A stretch of 36,476 nucleotides of DNA from a virus, in IMG/VR virus record IMGVR_UViG_3300031857_020965, positions 1-36,476 of that record; one strand, 5' to 3'. The notes under the pieces are model-generated. The model did no database searches, was not told the DNA's origin, and was given only the letters and a program-made list of their open reading frames with translations. Made by a program: the position numbers and the translations under genes. Positions 8,247 to 16,162 of this stretch are shown here, one piece after another. Numbering within the stretch: position 1 is the first letter of the stretch; each line of letters starts with the position of its first letter.

Positions 8247-8625
8247 TTTTTGGCTTTCTTTTATGTTTCATTCCATTGGTTCCTGGCCATTTAATTTTAG
8301 GTTGCTTTTTTACTCTTGACATACCAGACGGCAATGGTTTAAGGTCTTGCGTATCTTTATAGGAATTGTGTTTTGTATACAGATGATGTTTATAGTCATC
8401 ACTCATTCTCTCAGAGTTCCTTTGTGCTAAGTCGCCTAATGTTTTTAATTCGCTGTCTGCTTTTTTAACAGCAGAATTTAATGTCATGGCGTCTTTTATA
8501 ATTTGTCTATTAGTTGCACAAGAACCACATAATATACAGCTAGGATGTTCTTGATAGTCTTTAATATAAGTAAATAATTCAAATTCTGAATTACATTTGT
8601 TGCAAATATAAGAATACGTAGGCAT
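8239..8625 (-). CDS. FmdB-type zinc-ribbon protein
   Basis: 128 residues. The N-terminal 45 residues (MPTYSYICNKCNSEFE, then CILCGSC) are the FmdB-like regulatory zinc ribbon: two CxxC pairs and an initial MPTY strand. The rest is a basic, probably disordered tail rich in Lys and His. Proteins of this type in phages are usually of unknown role and may act as transcription or nucleic-acid-binding factors. It overlaps the HNH gene upstream by one base. Confidence 0.7.
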   Translation of the reverse strand: MPTYSYICNKCNSEFELFTYIKDYQEHPSCILCGSCATNRQIIKDAMTLNSAVKKADSELKTLGDLAQRNSERMSDDYKHHLYTKHNSYKDTQDLKPLPSGMSRVKKQPKIKWPGTNGMKHKRKPKNG

Positions 8626-9206
8626 TAATAATTAAAAGATTGAGGTAAGTATACAAGCCATTCGTTTGGTATGTCTTTCTTTATTTTATTTAGAAGTTCG
8701 ACAATAGGCAAGTATTTTGGATTCTTATTGGGTTTGATAGGTAGATTCTTAAGAGGCATATTGGCTTCTTTTGGGGTCTTATTACCTTTTCTTCTATTGC
8801 ACCATGTACATGCTGTTACTATATTGGTCCAAGATGTTGGAGAACCTTTATTGTCTCTCCATTTAGACTTAGGTATCACATGATCGTATGTTAAGTGGTT
8901 TAATTCATATTTTTTACCACAATATTGGCAAGAATAATCATCTCTAATGAATATATTTTTACGAGAAAAGGTAACAGTTTGATTATTAATTTTAAAAAAT
9001 CTATTAGTCTTAGCTACAGCAGGTATAGGATATTTTTTATCCACACCATTGATATGGTCATTTTTATAAAAATCTATAATTTCAATTGAATATTTTGGAT
9101 TATTATTAAATCTCATAGACCATATTATTGCCTTTTTCCAAGAAATTATTCCTAATGGAGTATAATCCGCATTAAGCAATAGACACTGTTTATGGTTTTG
9201 TTGCAT
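8625..9206 (-). CDS. HNH endonuclease (HNH_5-like)
   Basis: 193 residues. It begins with the family signature LLLNADYTPLGIISWKKAI. A zinc pair C93-x2-C96 and a second pair C133-x2-C136 flank the HNH core DHVIPKSKWRD (His109 general base) and an Asn in the WTNIVTAC helix. Such stand-alone HNH proteins are widespread in bacteria and phages. They may be free-standing nucleases or take part in DNA processing. It sits between phoH and the zinc-ribbon gene, overlapping phoH by 17 nt, so it appears to be an integral operon gene rather than an inserted homing nuclease. Confidence 0.83.
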   Translation of the reverse strand: MQQNHKQCLLLNADYTPLGIISWKKAIIWSMRFNNNPKYSIEIIDFYKNDHINGVDKKYPIPAVAKTNRFFKINNQTVTFSRKNIFIRDDYSCQYCGKKYELNHLTYDHVIPKSKWRDNKGSPTSWTNIVTACTWCNRRKGNKTPKEANMPLKNLPIKPNKNPKYLPIVELLNKIKKDIPNEWLVYLPQSFNY

Positions 9207-9915
9207 TTTCTATATTGTCTAGTCTTGCTAAGATTTTAGCTATAATTGGATTTCTTACAATATCAGAAGATTCTAGCCTACAATTACCTATACCATCAAT
9301 ACCATCTAAGATATTAATCATATTGATAAAACCACCCTGGAGATGTCTATTTAAATCTGATTGTCCAACGTCTCCAGTTAATACTAGTTTACTCTCTGTG
9401 CCTACTCTTGTCAATAACATTTTTAATTGTTCATAAGAAGCATTTTGACACTCATCAGCAACTATAAAACAATTGTGGAAATTTCTACCCCTCATCAAGC
9501 CTAATGGTACTACTTCTATCTTATTATTTAATTTAAGACTAGCATAGTGAGCAATAGGTATAAAATGATGAATCTCATCTATAATTGGTAATAAATATGG
9601 ATGTAGCTTTTCTTCAGCTGTTCCCGGTAAATATCCAATTTTTTCTCCTGCTTCTAATACTGGTCTGGTAATAATAATCCTACTTACTTTATTGTCTAAT
9701 AAGTATTCTAAGGCCATACCTATAGCAATATGCGTTTTACCAGATCCAGCTAATCCTTGACAAAAAGTAATAGTATTTTCAGCAATTGTTCTTATATAGT
9801 CTTTTTGATTTTCGCTCCTTGGTTTTAGTCTATTTCTAAACGCATGACCAGTTTGTGCATTTTCAATATTATTTGTTAAATCTATTGGTTTTTTCTTTTT
9901 ATTATTTTTTCTCAA
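9190..9915 (-). CDS. phoH: PhoH-family ATPase
   Basis: 241 residues. Walker A GLAGSGKT is at 54-61. RPVLEAGEKIGYLPG and the following EEKLHPYLLPIID are hallmarks of PhoH, and the Walker B region reads FIVADECQNAS. The start codon is TTG at 9915 with AAGGG 7 nt upstream; no ATG fits. PhoH proteins are common in phages and are thought to act as nucleic-acid-dependent ATPases, possibly in RNA metabolism, but their role in infection is unsettled. The gene follows the ribonucleotide reductase with a 22 nt gap. Confidence 0.88.
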   Translation of the reverse strand: MRKNNKKKKPIDLTNNIENAQTGHAFRNRLKPRSENQKDYIRTIAENTITFCQGLAGSGKTHIAIGMALEYLLDNKVSRIIITRPVLEAGEKIGYLPGTAEEKLHPYLLPIIDEIHHFIPIAHYASLKLNNKIEVVPLGLMRGRNFHNCFIVADECQNASYEQLKMLLTRVGTESKLVLTGDVGQSDLNRHLQGGFINMINILDGIDGIGNCRLESSDIVRNPIIAKILARLDNIENATKP

Positions 9916-9937
9916 GTTATACCCTTTGCGAATAAAG

Positions 9938-12130
9938 TTAAATTAGACATGCACCACCAGCGCAACTAATTTCCTCTATTCCCGCGGTATTATCCTCTGT
10001 TTCTGATAGTTGCGTATAATCAACCTTCTTGAAACTATTAAATAGATCACAATATATTTTCCAATTATAAACATCTTTCATGCAATATGTTAAGCGTCTA
10101 GTATCTCCATCAAAATACTTACCAGCAAAATTTTTCATTTTGGTTACAAACATTAGTTTGGATTCATGATGATCTTTATTAGCTTGATTTAATGTTACAT
10201 AATCACAAGCAGCCCATAGATTATTATCAAAAGCATTTAAGGCTAATTCTATTAATCCAGAACACCATAATGCAGCATCTCCGTATTCTTTTACAATTTC
10301 TCTACTTGAGTAGACTGTGGTAAATGGCGCTTGTGGATAATCTTTATCTCCGCTTTGTGGGATAAGACTAATACCAGCAAAATATTTTCTATTATTATAA
10401 ATATATTCTGTAACGCTATCCCACTCATCTGGTTTAACTGTTACGGTGTTACTAACATTATGACATAAATATTCTTTTGTACAAAGAGCTTTGTTTTTAC
10501 CTGTTTGAACCCAATTTTTTTGTGTTTGTTTAACAATTTCCAACATTTCTACTGCTGGTAATTGGTTTTTGAGTTTGGATCCGTCAGGTACTTCTATTGG
10601 AAACTTTATAACTTCATCAGTATTATTTGCTGACCAACTAGATTTTTCACACGCTTGAGGATTTAGTTTTTTAAAATGTTGGTACGGAGCTTCTAAAACA
10701 TTAGCCTGTACATGACGTATATAGCGTTTAGCATGATGAGGGTGGATGCCCGAGCTTGTACCCAACATCGAACTAGAAGTTCCCTCCGGTTTTAAGCATG
10801 TTACTCTAGCAGCTTGATTAATTTCTATTGCTTTAGCCATTAATTTATTTGTTTCGACTGCTATTTTTGCTCCGTTCTTTAATACCTTTTCTGTTAAAAC
10901 TAATTCATGTTTTTCCATTGTTCCAGTCAAGGAAACACCTAGTAGGGCTTCTCTTTCAAAGATTTCTTCACTATTTTTCCCTAAATATTCTAGTTTTGTA
11001 AAACCAGCTTGTAGGGTGCCTATAATAGCAGCAGCTTTGCATCTTTCATAAAAATCATTTTCATCTTCAATTGAAGAACAATTGATAGTAGATAAATTAC
11101 ATCCTTGCCATCCAGACTCTCCTGTTTTTTCATTTACGGGATATAAACTAATTTCTACACAAGGATTAAAAACCATCTCTGTTGAATCGCTCCAGATAAA
11201 TCCTGGTTCTCCAAATTCCTTAACACTATTCATCAATTCTTGAAATTGCTCAAATTTTGTTTCGTCTTTTAATAATAATGCGGAGTTATTGCTTCTTGCT
11301 CTTTGTGGGTTTTCTATGTACCAGTTTCCAGTTTTAGCTTTAGCCATTTCTTCATCGTCTGGACTAAATAATGCTAGACTAGCCGATCTTCTTACTCCAC
11401 CACTTAAAACAGCATCACTACTATGCATCACAATATCATATGCGTCAATTGGTCTAAGTTTTTTCTGTCCATTATTAATGCAGCGATCTAGTAGTGCTCG
11501 TATTTTTTCTAATCCGTTTGCTAATGGTTCATAGCCCGGAGCTTTGCCCACTCCACTGGCGAGAGATGATCCTTTAGGTCTAATATTACTATAGTCAAAT
11601 AGTATGTGAGAGTTTTTATATTGTTTGAATTCTTCTACAGGCTTACTGAAATAAGAACTTAAAAGGACACCCAAAGCATCAGCCCATCCTTCGATACTAT
11701 CGTCGATAACATATTTGACACCCTGATCTTCTGGAGGATTATGTTCTAATGTTGGCAACTTAGCCACATGATGTTTTTGTACACTAAACCCTGTGCCACT
11801 ACCACACAATAATAGCCAGAAACATTCTTGAAAAAATCTTAATCTATCACAATAGCTTGCAGTACAGTTATATAGTTTTGCATTACGTTTTAAAATTGGT
11901 TCGCCACCGAATTGTAAACATCTTTGAGAACCTAATATTTTCTTTTTGTACATCATATCATATGCCCAATTAATATCATCAGATATACCAAAATTGGCAT
12001 ATTTAATATGCATCATATTTTTAACGCGTTCTACGGCTTCTTTCCATGTTTCTCTACGATTTTTATCTTCCAACCAACGAGCATATTTACTAACAAATGT
12101 ATAATTTTGTAATTCTTGTAGAGCCGACAT
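9938..12130 (-). CDS. nrdJ: Adenosylcobalamin-dependent (class II) ribonucleoside-triphosphate reductase
   Basis: 730 residues, the length of monomeric class II RTPR (Lactobacillus leichmannii type). Visible motifs: LYNCTASYC (redox Cys near 89), the catalytic loop NPCVEISLYP (thiyl Cys324 and Glu326), CNLSTINCSS (second redox Cys near 344), and the C-terminal CAGGAC shuttle pair. It reduces ribonucleotides to deoxyribonucleotides using host or imported B12, under aerobic or anaerobic conditions. AGGAGA lies just before the ATG, inside the end of the 47-aa upstream gene. No intein interrupts the conserved loops. With dCMP deaminase and dNMP kinase it provides dNTPs for phage replication. Confidence 0.93.
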   Translation of the reverse strand: MSALQELQNYTFVSKYARWLEDKNRRETWKEAVERVKNMMHIKYANFGISDDINWAYDMMYKKKILGSQRCLQFGGEPILKRNAKLYNCTASYCDRLRFFQECFWLLLCGSGTGFSVQKHHVAKLPTLEHNPPEDQGVKYVIDDSIEGWADALGVLLSSYFSKPVEEFKQYKNSHILFDYSNIRPKGSSLASGVGKAPGYEPLANGLEKIRALLDRCINNGQKKLRPIDAYDIVMHSSDAVLSGGVRRSASLALFSPDDEEMAKAKTGNWYIENPQRARSNNSALLLKDETKFEQFQELMNSVKEFGEPGFIWSDSTEMVFNPCVEISLYPVNEKTGESGWQGCNLSTINCSSIEDENDFYERCKAAAIIGTLQAGFTKLEYLGKNSEEIFEREALLGVSLTGTMEKHELVLTEKVLKNGAKIAVETNKLMAKAIEINQAARVTCLKPEGTSSSMLGTSSGIHPHHAKRYIRHVQANVLEAPYQHFKKLNPQACEKSSWSANNTDEVIKFPIEVPDGSKLKNQLPAVEMLEIVKQTQKNWVQTGKNKALCTKEYLCHNVSNTVTVKPDEWDSVTEYIYNNRKYFAGISLIPQSGDKDYPQAPFTTVYSSREIVKEYGDAALWCSGLIELALNAFDNNLWAACDYVTLNQANKDHHESKLMFVTKMKNFAGKYFDGDTRRLTYCMKDVYNWKIYCDLFNSFKKVDYTQLSETEDNTAGIEEISCAGGACLI

Positions 12131-12131
12131 T

Positions 12132-12275
12132 TTATCTCCTGTGTTCTGTTATTAAAGTGAGAAAACCCAGTATTACTAGGCCATGAAAAGAATAATTTAA
12201 AAAATCTATATTATGAGTAATCCATCTATGATAAAAATATATTATAATATGTAAATAAAATGCTACCTTGTACAT
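12132..12275 (-). CDS. Small hydrophobic protein, 47 aa
   Basis: This short frame exactly fills the space between dCMP deaminase and the ribonucleotide reductase. Its ATG overlaps the deaminase stop in a TAATG junction, and its TAA ends one base before the reductase ATG, with the reductase SD (AGGAGA) inside its last codons. The product starts MYKVAFYLHIIIYFYHRW, and a second hydrophobic stretch (HGLVILGFLTLI) near the C-terminus suggests membrane association. It has no recognised family. Perfect fit and coupling favour a real gene, though it may serve mainly to carry ribosomes to nrdJ. Confidence 0.5.
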   Translation of the reverse strand: MYKVAFYLHIIIYFYHRWITHNIDFLNYSFHGLVILGFLTLITEHRR

Positions 12276-12742
12276 TACAATACACCGCATAATTGTTTCA
12301 GCCAAGAAAGATCTTGATCAACATACTGAATATTAATTTTACTCATTTTGACAAAAGTATCAAATCTTTTTTTTGCATCATTATCAAATAATTGTGTTCC
12401 ATGATTATTTGCCATGATAACGGTCTTTATTCCTTCTTGCCATAATGCAATTATACAATCATTACAGCATTGACCGGTAACATACGCTATTCCATTTTCT
12501 GGCCTTATGATACAATTAGCTAATGCATTACGTTCAGCATGTGTCATCCAGAAATATTTTTCTGGTCTTGATGTTGGTAATTGACTATCATCTAAGCCTT
12601 TTGGAAAACCATTATATCCAACACCTAGAATTCTATTATTAGAGTCCGTAATTACACATCCATGTTGGGTATGTATATCATGACTACGTTGAGAAACAAC
12701 TTTAGCCAAACCTAAAAAATAATCTGTCCACGATGGTCTCAT
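12275..12742 (-). CDS. dCMP deaminase
   Basis: 155 residues with the cytidine/dCMP deaminase zinc site: HAERNAL (His68 ligand, Glu70 proton shuttle) and C93-x2-C96 in QCCNDC. The N-terminus RPSWTDYFLGLAKVVSQRS is the usual opening of ComEB-type enzymes, which fixes the ATG at 12742. It converts dCMP to dUMP for dTTP synthesis. No ribosome binding site precedes it. Instead a strong promoter ends 6 nt before the ATG, so the message should be leaderless. It is the first gene of the nucleotide and replication operon. No thymidylate synthase is in the window. Confidence 0.9.
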   Translation of the reverse strand: MRPSWTDYFLGLAKVVSQRSHDIHTQHGCVITDSNNRILGVGYNGFPKGLDDSQLPTSRPEKYFWMTHAERNALANCIIRPENGIAYVTGQCCNDCIIALWQEGIKTVIMANNHGTQLFDNDAKKRFDTFVKMSKINIQYVDQDLSWLKQLCGVL

Positions 12743-12748
12743 GAAAGT

Positions 12749-12776
12749 ATTATAGTGAATAGATCTGAATCGTCAA
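12749..12776 (-). promoter_or_regulatory. Sigma70-type promoter for the replication operon
   Basis: On the minus strand TTGACG (12776-12771) and TATAAT (12754-12749) are separated by 16 bp. The predicted start of transcription, about 7 nt after the -10 box, falls on the A of the deaminase ATG (12742). This is the only near-consensus host-type promoter I found in a gap, and it heads the genes from dCMP deaminase to the polymerase. Confidence 0.75.
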
Positions 12777-12779
12777 GCC

Positions 12780-13028
12780 TTATTTTGTAATAAGCTTGTT
12801 ATACAACACCAGTGTGAGTATAGATCCAGCAACTCCCATAATAATACCTGCTGGAGATACAGCGTCATAACTTCCTAATAGATACAGTATTGCTCCACCC
12901 ATATAGGAACCAGCAACCCCTAATGCTACTGTTTTTACAAAACCGAAATTTTCTTCTCCTGGCACTATACTTTTAGCAATAGAGCCTACAAATAAACCAT
13001 ATACACACCATACTAAAATATTAAACAT
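12780..13028 (-). CDS. GlsB/YeaQ/YmgE-like small membrane protein
   Basis: 82 residues with three hydrophobic segments (about 3-20, 30-50 and 58-77) and the family's G-rich pattern: GLFVGSIAKSIVPGEENFGF, then GVAGSYMGGAILYLLG and AGIIMGVAGSILTLVLY. Cellular relatives are called transglycosylase-associated or stress-response membrane proteins, and their function is unclear. GGAGG lies 7 nt before the ATG, and the gene overlaps the upstream one by 8 nt. In this late block it could be part of the lysis or envelope-modifying group. It is the last gene before the replication promoter. Confidence 0.75.
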   Translation of the reverse strand: MFNILVWCVYGLFVGSIAKSIVPGEENFGFVKTVALGVAGSYMGGAILYLLGSYDAVSPAGIIMGVAGSILTLVLYNKLITK

Positions 13029-13413
13029 TTGCTGCCTCCACTAAGCATATAACTTCTTGATTATTTAAATTTTCTCCAGTATCTAACAAGGCGCTAACAA
13101 GCGCCAAACCATATTTTTCATATTCTTCTTGATTAAGTTTTTGGCGTAATATTTTTTTAATTCTCATTTTTGTAAACCATCCTCTGCGCAAACTATATTC
13201 TTTTATTTCTTGTCCATATAATTCATATTTATCAGATGACGAGCAGTTACTTGGTAATTTATTTTTATTGCATTCTTGTAAAACTCTAATCACTGTTAAA
13301 ATAATACTGATAATCATTAAGATAGCTATTACGCTACCAAATTTTTGATCTTCTGATATGCCAGCTTTGACTAGTACTTTAGACGCTATAGCATTTAATT
13401 TAGGATCATTCAT
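13021..13413 (-). CDS. Hypothetical membrane protein
   Basis: 130 residues. One strong transmembrane segment near residues 25-43 (FGSVIAILMIISIILTVIRV), then a cytoplasmic-looking C-terminal part that is basic and helical (residues 75-130). No family recognised. The start forms an ATGA overlap with the upstream zinc-finger gene, and the end overlaps the GlsB-like gene. It may be a lysis accessory or a virion-associated membrane protein; nothing in the sequence decides this. Confidence 0.58.
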   Translation of the reverse strand: MNDPKLNAIASKVLVKAGISEDQKFGSVIAILMIISIILTVIRVLQECNKNKLPSNCSSSDKYELYGQEIKEYSLRRGWFTKMRIKKILRQKLNQEEYEKYGLALVSALLDTGENLNNQEVICLVEAANV

Positions 13414-13802
13414 CTTAAGAGCCTTTTTCTATATACTGGTAATGATGAAGGATTGCCGGATTTAATTTTACACTCTGGACCGTCACAATAAGGTGCTTGG
13501 TGAAGCATTATGGGCGGATGAATAATTTCTTTGGTTTGAATAGGTGGTGGGGTCGATTCTTTTTTAGGTTTTTCATCTTCACAATAACCACAATCTACCA
13601 TTTTGATACCATCTCCACTTAAATACTTACCGGTACCTTTGCATACTGGACAGTTTTTTCTTTTATATTTTACTTCTGGTTGTTCTATATGAGTAGACTT
13701 AATAATACCACCAGCCAATACAACAGAAGCTATTGTTGATCCTTCATATCTAGATCCATAAAAACATAATGATGCTAAAAGTACTACTGATATAAATTTC
13801 AT
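13410..13802 (-). CDS. Secreted or membrane-anchored protein with a DnaJ-type CxxCxGxG zinc finger
   Basis: 130 residues from ATG 13802, which overlaps the stop of the upstream 53-aa gene (ATGA) and has GGAG upstream; an in-frame ATG at 13829 is less likely. MKFISVVLLASLCFYG is a plausible signal peptide or anchor. CPVCKGTGKYL and, 14 residues on, CGYCE form one DnaJ-like zinc-binding repeat pair. The C-terminal half is Pro-rich. Role unknown; proximity to a papain-like peptidase and holin-like gene suggests a late envelope function. Confidence 0.6.
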   Translation of the reverse strand: MKFISVVLLASLCFYGSRYEGSTIASVVLAGGIIKSTHIEQPEVKYKRKNCPVCKGTGKYLSGDGIKMVDCGYCEDEKPKKESTPPPIQTKEIIHPPIMLHQAPYCDGPECKIKSGNPSSLPVYRKRLLR

Positions 13803-13960
13803 TTTCTTTTTCTCCAGCGAGGAATCCATTTGCGTCGTTCTTCAACTGGCTTAAGAATATCTTCTGTAGTTTTTGGTACTACTAATTTTAGTACTGCTAG
13901 TATAAAATTTAATATTAAAGAAATTAATCTTTGTAAAGCTATTTTATCTAATAGTCTCAT
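13799..13960 (-). CDS. Small basic, hydrophobic protein, 53 aa
   Basis: Short gene in the gap between the peptidase and the zinc-finger gene. GGAG lies 8 nt before ATG 13960, and its TGA overlaps the next ATG. The product has a hydrophobic or amphipathic N-terminal helix (LQRLISLILNFILAVLKLVV, residues about 9-28) and a strongly basic C-terminus (RRKWIPRWRKRK). The pattern recalls small membrane-active or holin-like peptides, but no family is recognised. A GGTGTATA promoter element lies 22 nt upstream, so it is the first gene of the last late unit. Confidence 0.6.
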   Translation of the reverse strand: MRLLDKIALQRLISLILNFILAVLKLVVPKTTEDILKPVEERRKWIPRWRKRK

Positions 13961-13982
13961 TATAATATCTCCAGTATATTAC

Positions 13983-13990
13983 TATACACC
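13983..13990 (-). promoter_or_regulatory. Putative late promoter element GGTGTATA
   Basis: Exact copy of an 8-mer that recurs before late genes in this window. It lies in the short gap after the peptidase stop and 22 nt before the ATG of the 53-aa gene. The flanks are T-rich upstream and A/T-rich downstream, as at the other copies. Confidence 0.6.
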
Positions 13991-13996
13991 AAAGAA

Positions 13997-14923
13997 TTAT
14001 AGGTAACTATCAAACCCGTAATCTGGTAATTTTTGAACAGGAAAGCCATCAAAATTGCTAAAAGCATAGGCACCATTTTGGGCCAACATACCTGCGGCAA
14101 CATCACTATGAATTAAAAAAGATCCGTCTGGAACTGGACCCCATTCTGGATGACCACCATCATTCCATTTACCCCAAGAGTTTTGTACCAAAAAACTTAA
14201 ATCTCCACTAGTATCATCACAAGCTATCCATGCCATAGCATGGGCCCAACTTCCACTAACTTTAGCAAATCCCTTTTTATCTCTTGTGTTACTGAAGCCA
14301 TAACTAGAACACACCGCTAATCCATAACCGTTAGCTAATGCGTCTCGTGCTTCTTCTATTGTTTTTACAAGACTAACCGTTTTTATTTGATGGTCATTAG
14401 CAAGATCTATTACTTTGTCAGGTAAACCCCTACCTCCCCATCCTGCCCCCAAATTACCATTATATTTAGTTAGATCTACAATTCCTTTATAATCTTTTCT
14501 TACTAATATCCCACCAATTTTACTTACAAATTCTGCTGCTCTAGCACAACTCATGCCTTGACCAGCCCATCCGCGAGCACCATAAATTCCTTCGGTAGCG
14601 CCTCGTGCTATCCAACTTTCTCTTTCTCTATGAATATCTATTTCTATAGCTCTACTAATATCACAAGCATTTCTTGTAGCATGACTTACACAGTCTCCTG
14701 TTGTTTGTCTCTCATTATATGGGTTTTTATCAAACTTTAATACGCTTTTATATGGAACAGAGAGTTTACCTTTACCGCTGCCATTAATACGCTTTGCTCC
14801 ATCTCCAAAATATGCATATTTAGATTCTTCTAATAATCTATTAAATATGTGTTCTTCAAATATACAACCACTAAATCCTTGACGATATCGATCATATAAT
14901 TCTTTTGGAGATAATCTTGCCAT
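13997..14923 (-). CDS. Papain-like (C1-type) cysteine peptidase
   Basis: 308 residues. The triad is readable: QTTGDCVSHATRNA (Gln73 oxyanion, Cys78 nucleophile), SWAHAMAWIACDD (His228) and FLVQNSWGKWNDGG (Asn248), the C1 order and spacing. A conserved-looking GWAGQGMSCARAAEFV segment near 118-133 fits the same fold. There is no signal peptide or evident propeptide, so it probably acts in the cytoplasm or as a virion component. The ATG overlaps the stop of the upstream gene (TAATG). Phage C1 peptidases are uncommon. Cleaving peptide crosslinks or host or virion proteins are both possible; the neighbouring holin-like and membrane genes suggest a late envelope role. Confidence 0.82.
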   Translation of the reverse strand: MARLSPKELYDRYRQGFSGCIFEEHIFNRLLEESKYAYFGDGAKRINGSGKGKLSVPYKSVLKFDKNPYNERQTTGDCVSHATRNACDISRAIEIDIHRERESWIARGATEGIYGARGWAGQGMSCARAAEFVSKIGGILVRKDYKGIVDLTKYNGNLGAGWGGRGLPDKVIDLANDHQIKTVSLVKTIEEARDALANGYGLAVCSSYGFSNTRDKKGFAKVSGSWAHAMAWIACDDTSGDLSFLVQNSWGKWNDGGHPEWGPVPDGSFLIHSDVAAGMLAQNGAYAFSNFDGFPVQKLPDYGFDSYL

Positions 14924-15408
14924 TATTTAGACCCTTCATTACAAGCCCATGCTAATGCCTTAAAGCCATCTACAGCCTGTTGTCTTAATTTATTGTCTAA
15001 CATTAAGCTATCATCTCCTAAACTAGCCACAATAACGCTGTTAGTCGCCTTGGCTAATTTTGGATATCTTCCTTTTATATCTAGCTGAAGCATAACCCCA
15101 GCCAACTTATTAGCCTGTCTAACCTCTTCGGTATTTTTTATTACCATATCTTCATTATCTAAACTTATTAAAGTAGCTAAATCATTATATAATGAGGCTA
15201 GTCTTAACCCATCCTTTTTTCTATCTTGATTTTCTTTGAGAGCATCAACTACGGTTTGACATTCATCTAATAATTCTACATTAGATGGTTTTTCTACAAC
15301 AACAGTAGTATTATTAGAAGGAGAAACATTAATAATATTTGATAAGTCTGGCTTAAATAAACCTATCAGGATTAGTATAGCGGCTAATGATAGAACTAAG
15401 TTTTTCAT
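14923..15408 (-). CDS. Hypothetical anchored or secreted protein
   Basis: 161 residues from ATG 15408, chosen because AGGAAG lies 4 nt upstream and the ATG overlaps the previous stop (ATGA). MKNLVLSLAAILILIGLF is a signal-anchor-like hydrophobic N-terminus, followed by a Ser/Asn linker. The body (residues 50-160) is helical, with several charged heptads. No family recognised. An N-in anchor with an external helical domain would suit a spanin-like or peptidase-partner role, but this is inference. Confidence 0.6.
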   Translation of the reverse strand: MKNLVLSLAAILILIGLFKPDLSNIINVSPSNNTTVVVEKPSNVELLDECQTVVDALKENQDRKKDGLRLASLYNDLATLISLDNEDMVIKNTEEVRQANKLAGVMLQLDIKGRYPKLAKATNSVIVASLGDDSLMLDNKLRQQAVDGFKALAWACNEGSK

Positions 15409-15779
15409 ACTTCTTCCTTTGTGCAAACTACTGGAGATAAATATGGGAACATTTGATCAGCAACCTTTACCGCTTCTGTACAGCCACACTCATTTGCTAA
15501 ATCTCTTGTTTGTTTCCAACTAACAACCAACTTAAAGAAAATATCTTCTTTGCTTGTAACCACAGGTTTAACATTTGGCACTACTACTGCTACAGGAGTT
15601 ATGGGTTTTAGTGGAGAAACGTTCTTCAGTTTTTCTACTAATCCACCCAAGAACTGTTGTGCTGGACTTAATTTATCCTTAAATAATACCCACAATACTA
15701 TACCAACACCAGCATATAAGGCCAAATCCATTGGACCAACTTTACTTGCAAATTGTTCAAAACTTTCTGCGTAATTCAT
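15405..15779 (-). CDS. Hypothetical single-pass membrane protein
   Basis: 124 residues. One transmembrane segment near 17-33 (MDLALYAGVGIVLWVLF), then a Val/Pro-rich linker (PITPVAVVVPNVKPVV) and a C-terminal helical region with a CGC pair and a final Cys. The start overlaps the upstream gene by 4 nt and its stop overlaps the next ATG. Likely a cofactor of the adjacent anchored protein; function unknown. Confidence 0.58.
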   Translation of the reverse strand: MNYAESFEQFASKVGPMDLALYAGVGIVLWVLFKDKLSPAQQFLGGLVEKLKNVSPLKPITPVAVVVPNVKPVVTSKEDIFFKLVVSWKQTRDLANECGCTEAVKVADQMFPYLSPVVCTKEEV

Positions 15780-16162
15780 ATTCCGGCCTCTCTTTTAATA
15801 AAAACACCAGTATTTCTAAAAATTGTAACGGTAGCATCAATAGTAGCACTCACCATGATCATGAGTATATTTTTGATGTACCTATGTATAATAGGTTCTA
15901 TCATGTTTGGAACAAATGGGATATCTATTATTAAAAATATTTTATCATAAAAACCATTGAGAAGATCCATTGCTAATGTTTTTTTATCAGGTCCACTTAA
16001 GTCATTTCCAATAGCTTCTATTATTTGTACAATACTAGCGGTAGTTAATTGCAAAAGTTTCCACGCTTCAGCAAGAGCGAATCGCTGAACTTCTTTAAAT
16101 TTATCTTTACTATTATTTATTAGTTTTTCTACTTCGAGTTTTATTAGATCTTGACTTGACAT
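15776..16162 (-). CDS. Hypothetical late protein, membrane-associated
   Basis: 128 residues, helical throughout. A DIPFVPNMIEPIIHRYIK segment near residues 79-96 and a following hydrophobic helix (ILMIMVSATIDATVTIF) read like a conserved membrane-peripheral domain. AGGAG lies 8 nt before the ATG, inside the end of the holin-like gene, with which it overlaps by 50 nt. No family recognised. Grouping with the holin-like gene suggests the lysis module. Confidence 0.55.
   Translation of the reverse strand: MSSQDLIKLEVEKLINNSKDKFKEVQRFALAEAWKLLQLTTASIVQIIEAIGNDLSGPDKKTLAMDLLNGFYDKIFLIIDIPFVPNMIEPIIHRYIKNILMIMVSATIDATVTIFRNTGVFIKREAGI

Noticed and set aside
9938-12130. Intein in the ribonucleotide reductase
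   Set aside because: 730 residues is the normal length and catalytic loops are uninterrupted.
12132-12275. Cobalamin riboswitch upstream of nrdJ
   Set aside because: The only space is 144 nt filled by a coupled small gene; no B12-box-like sequence seen.
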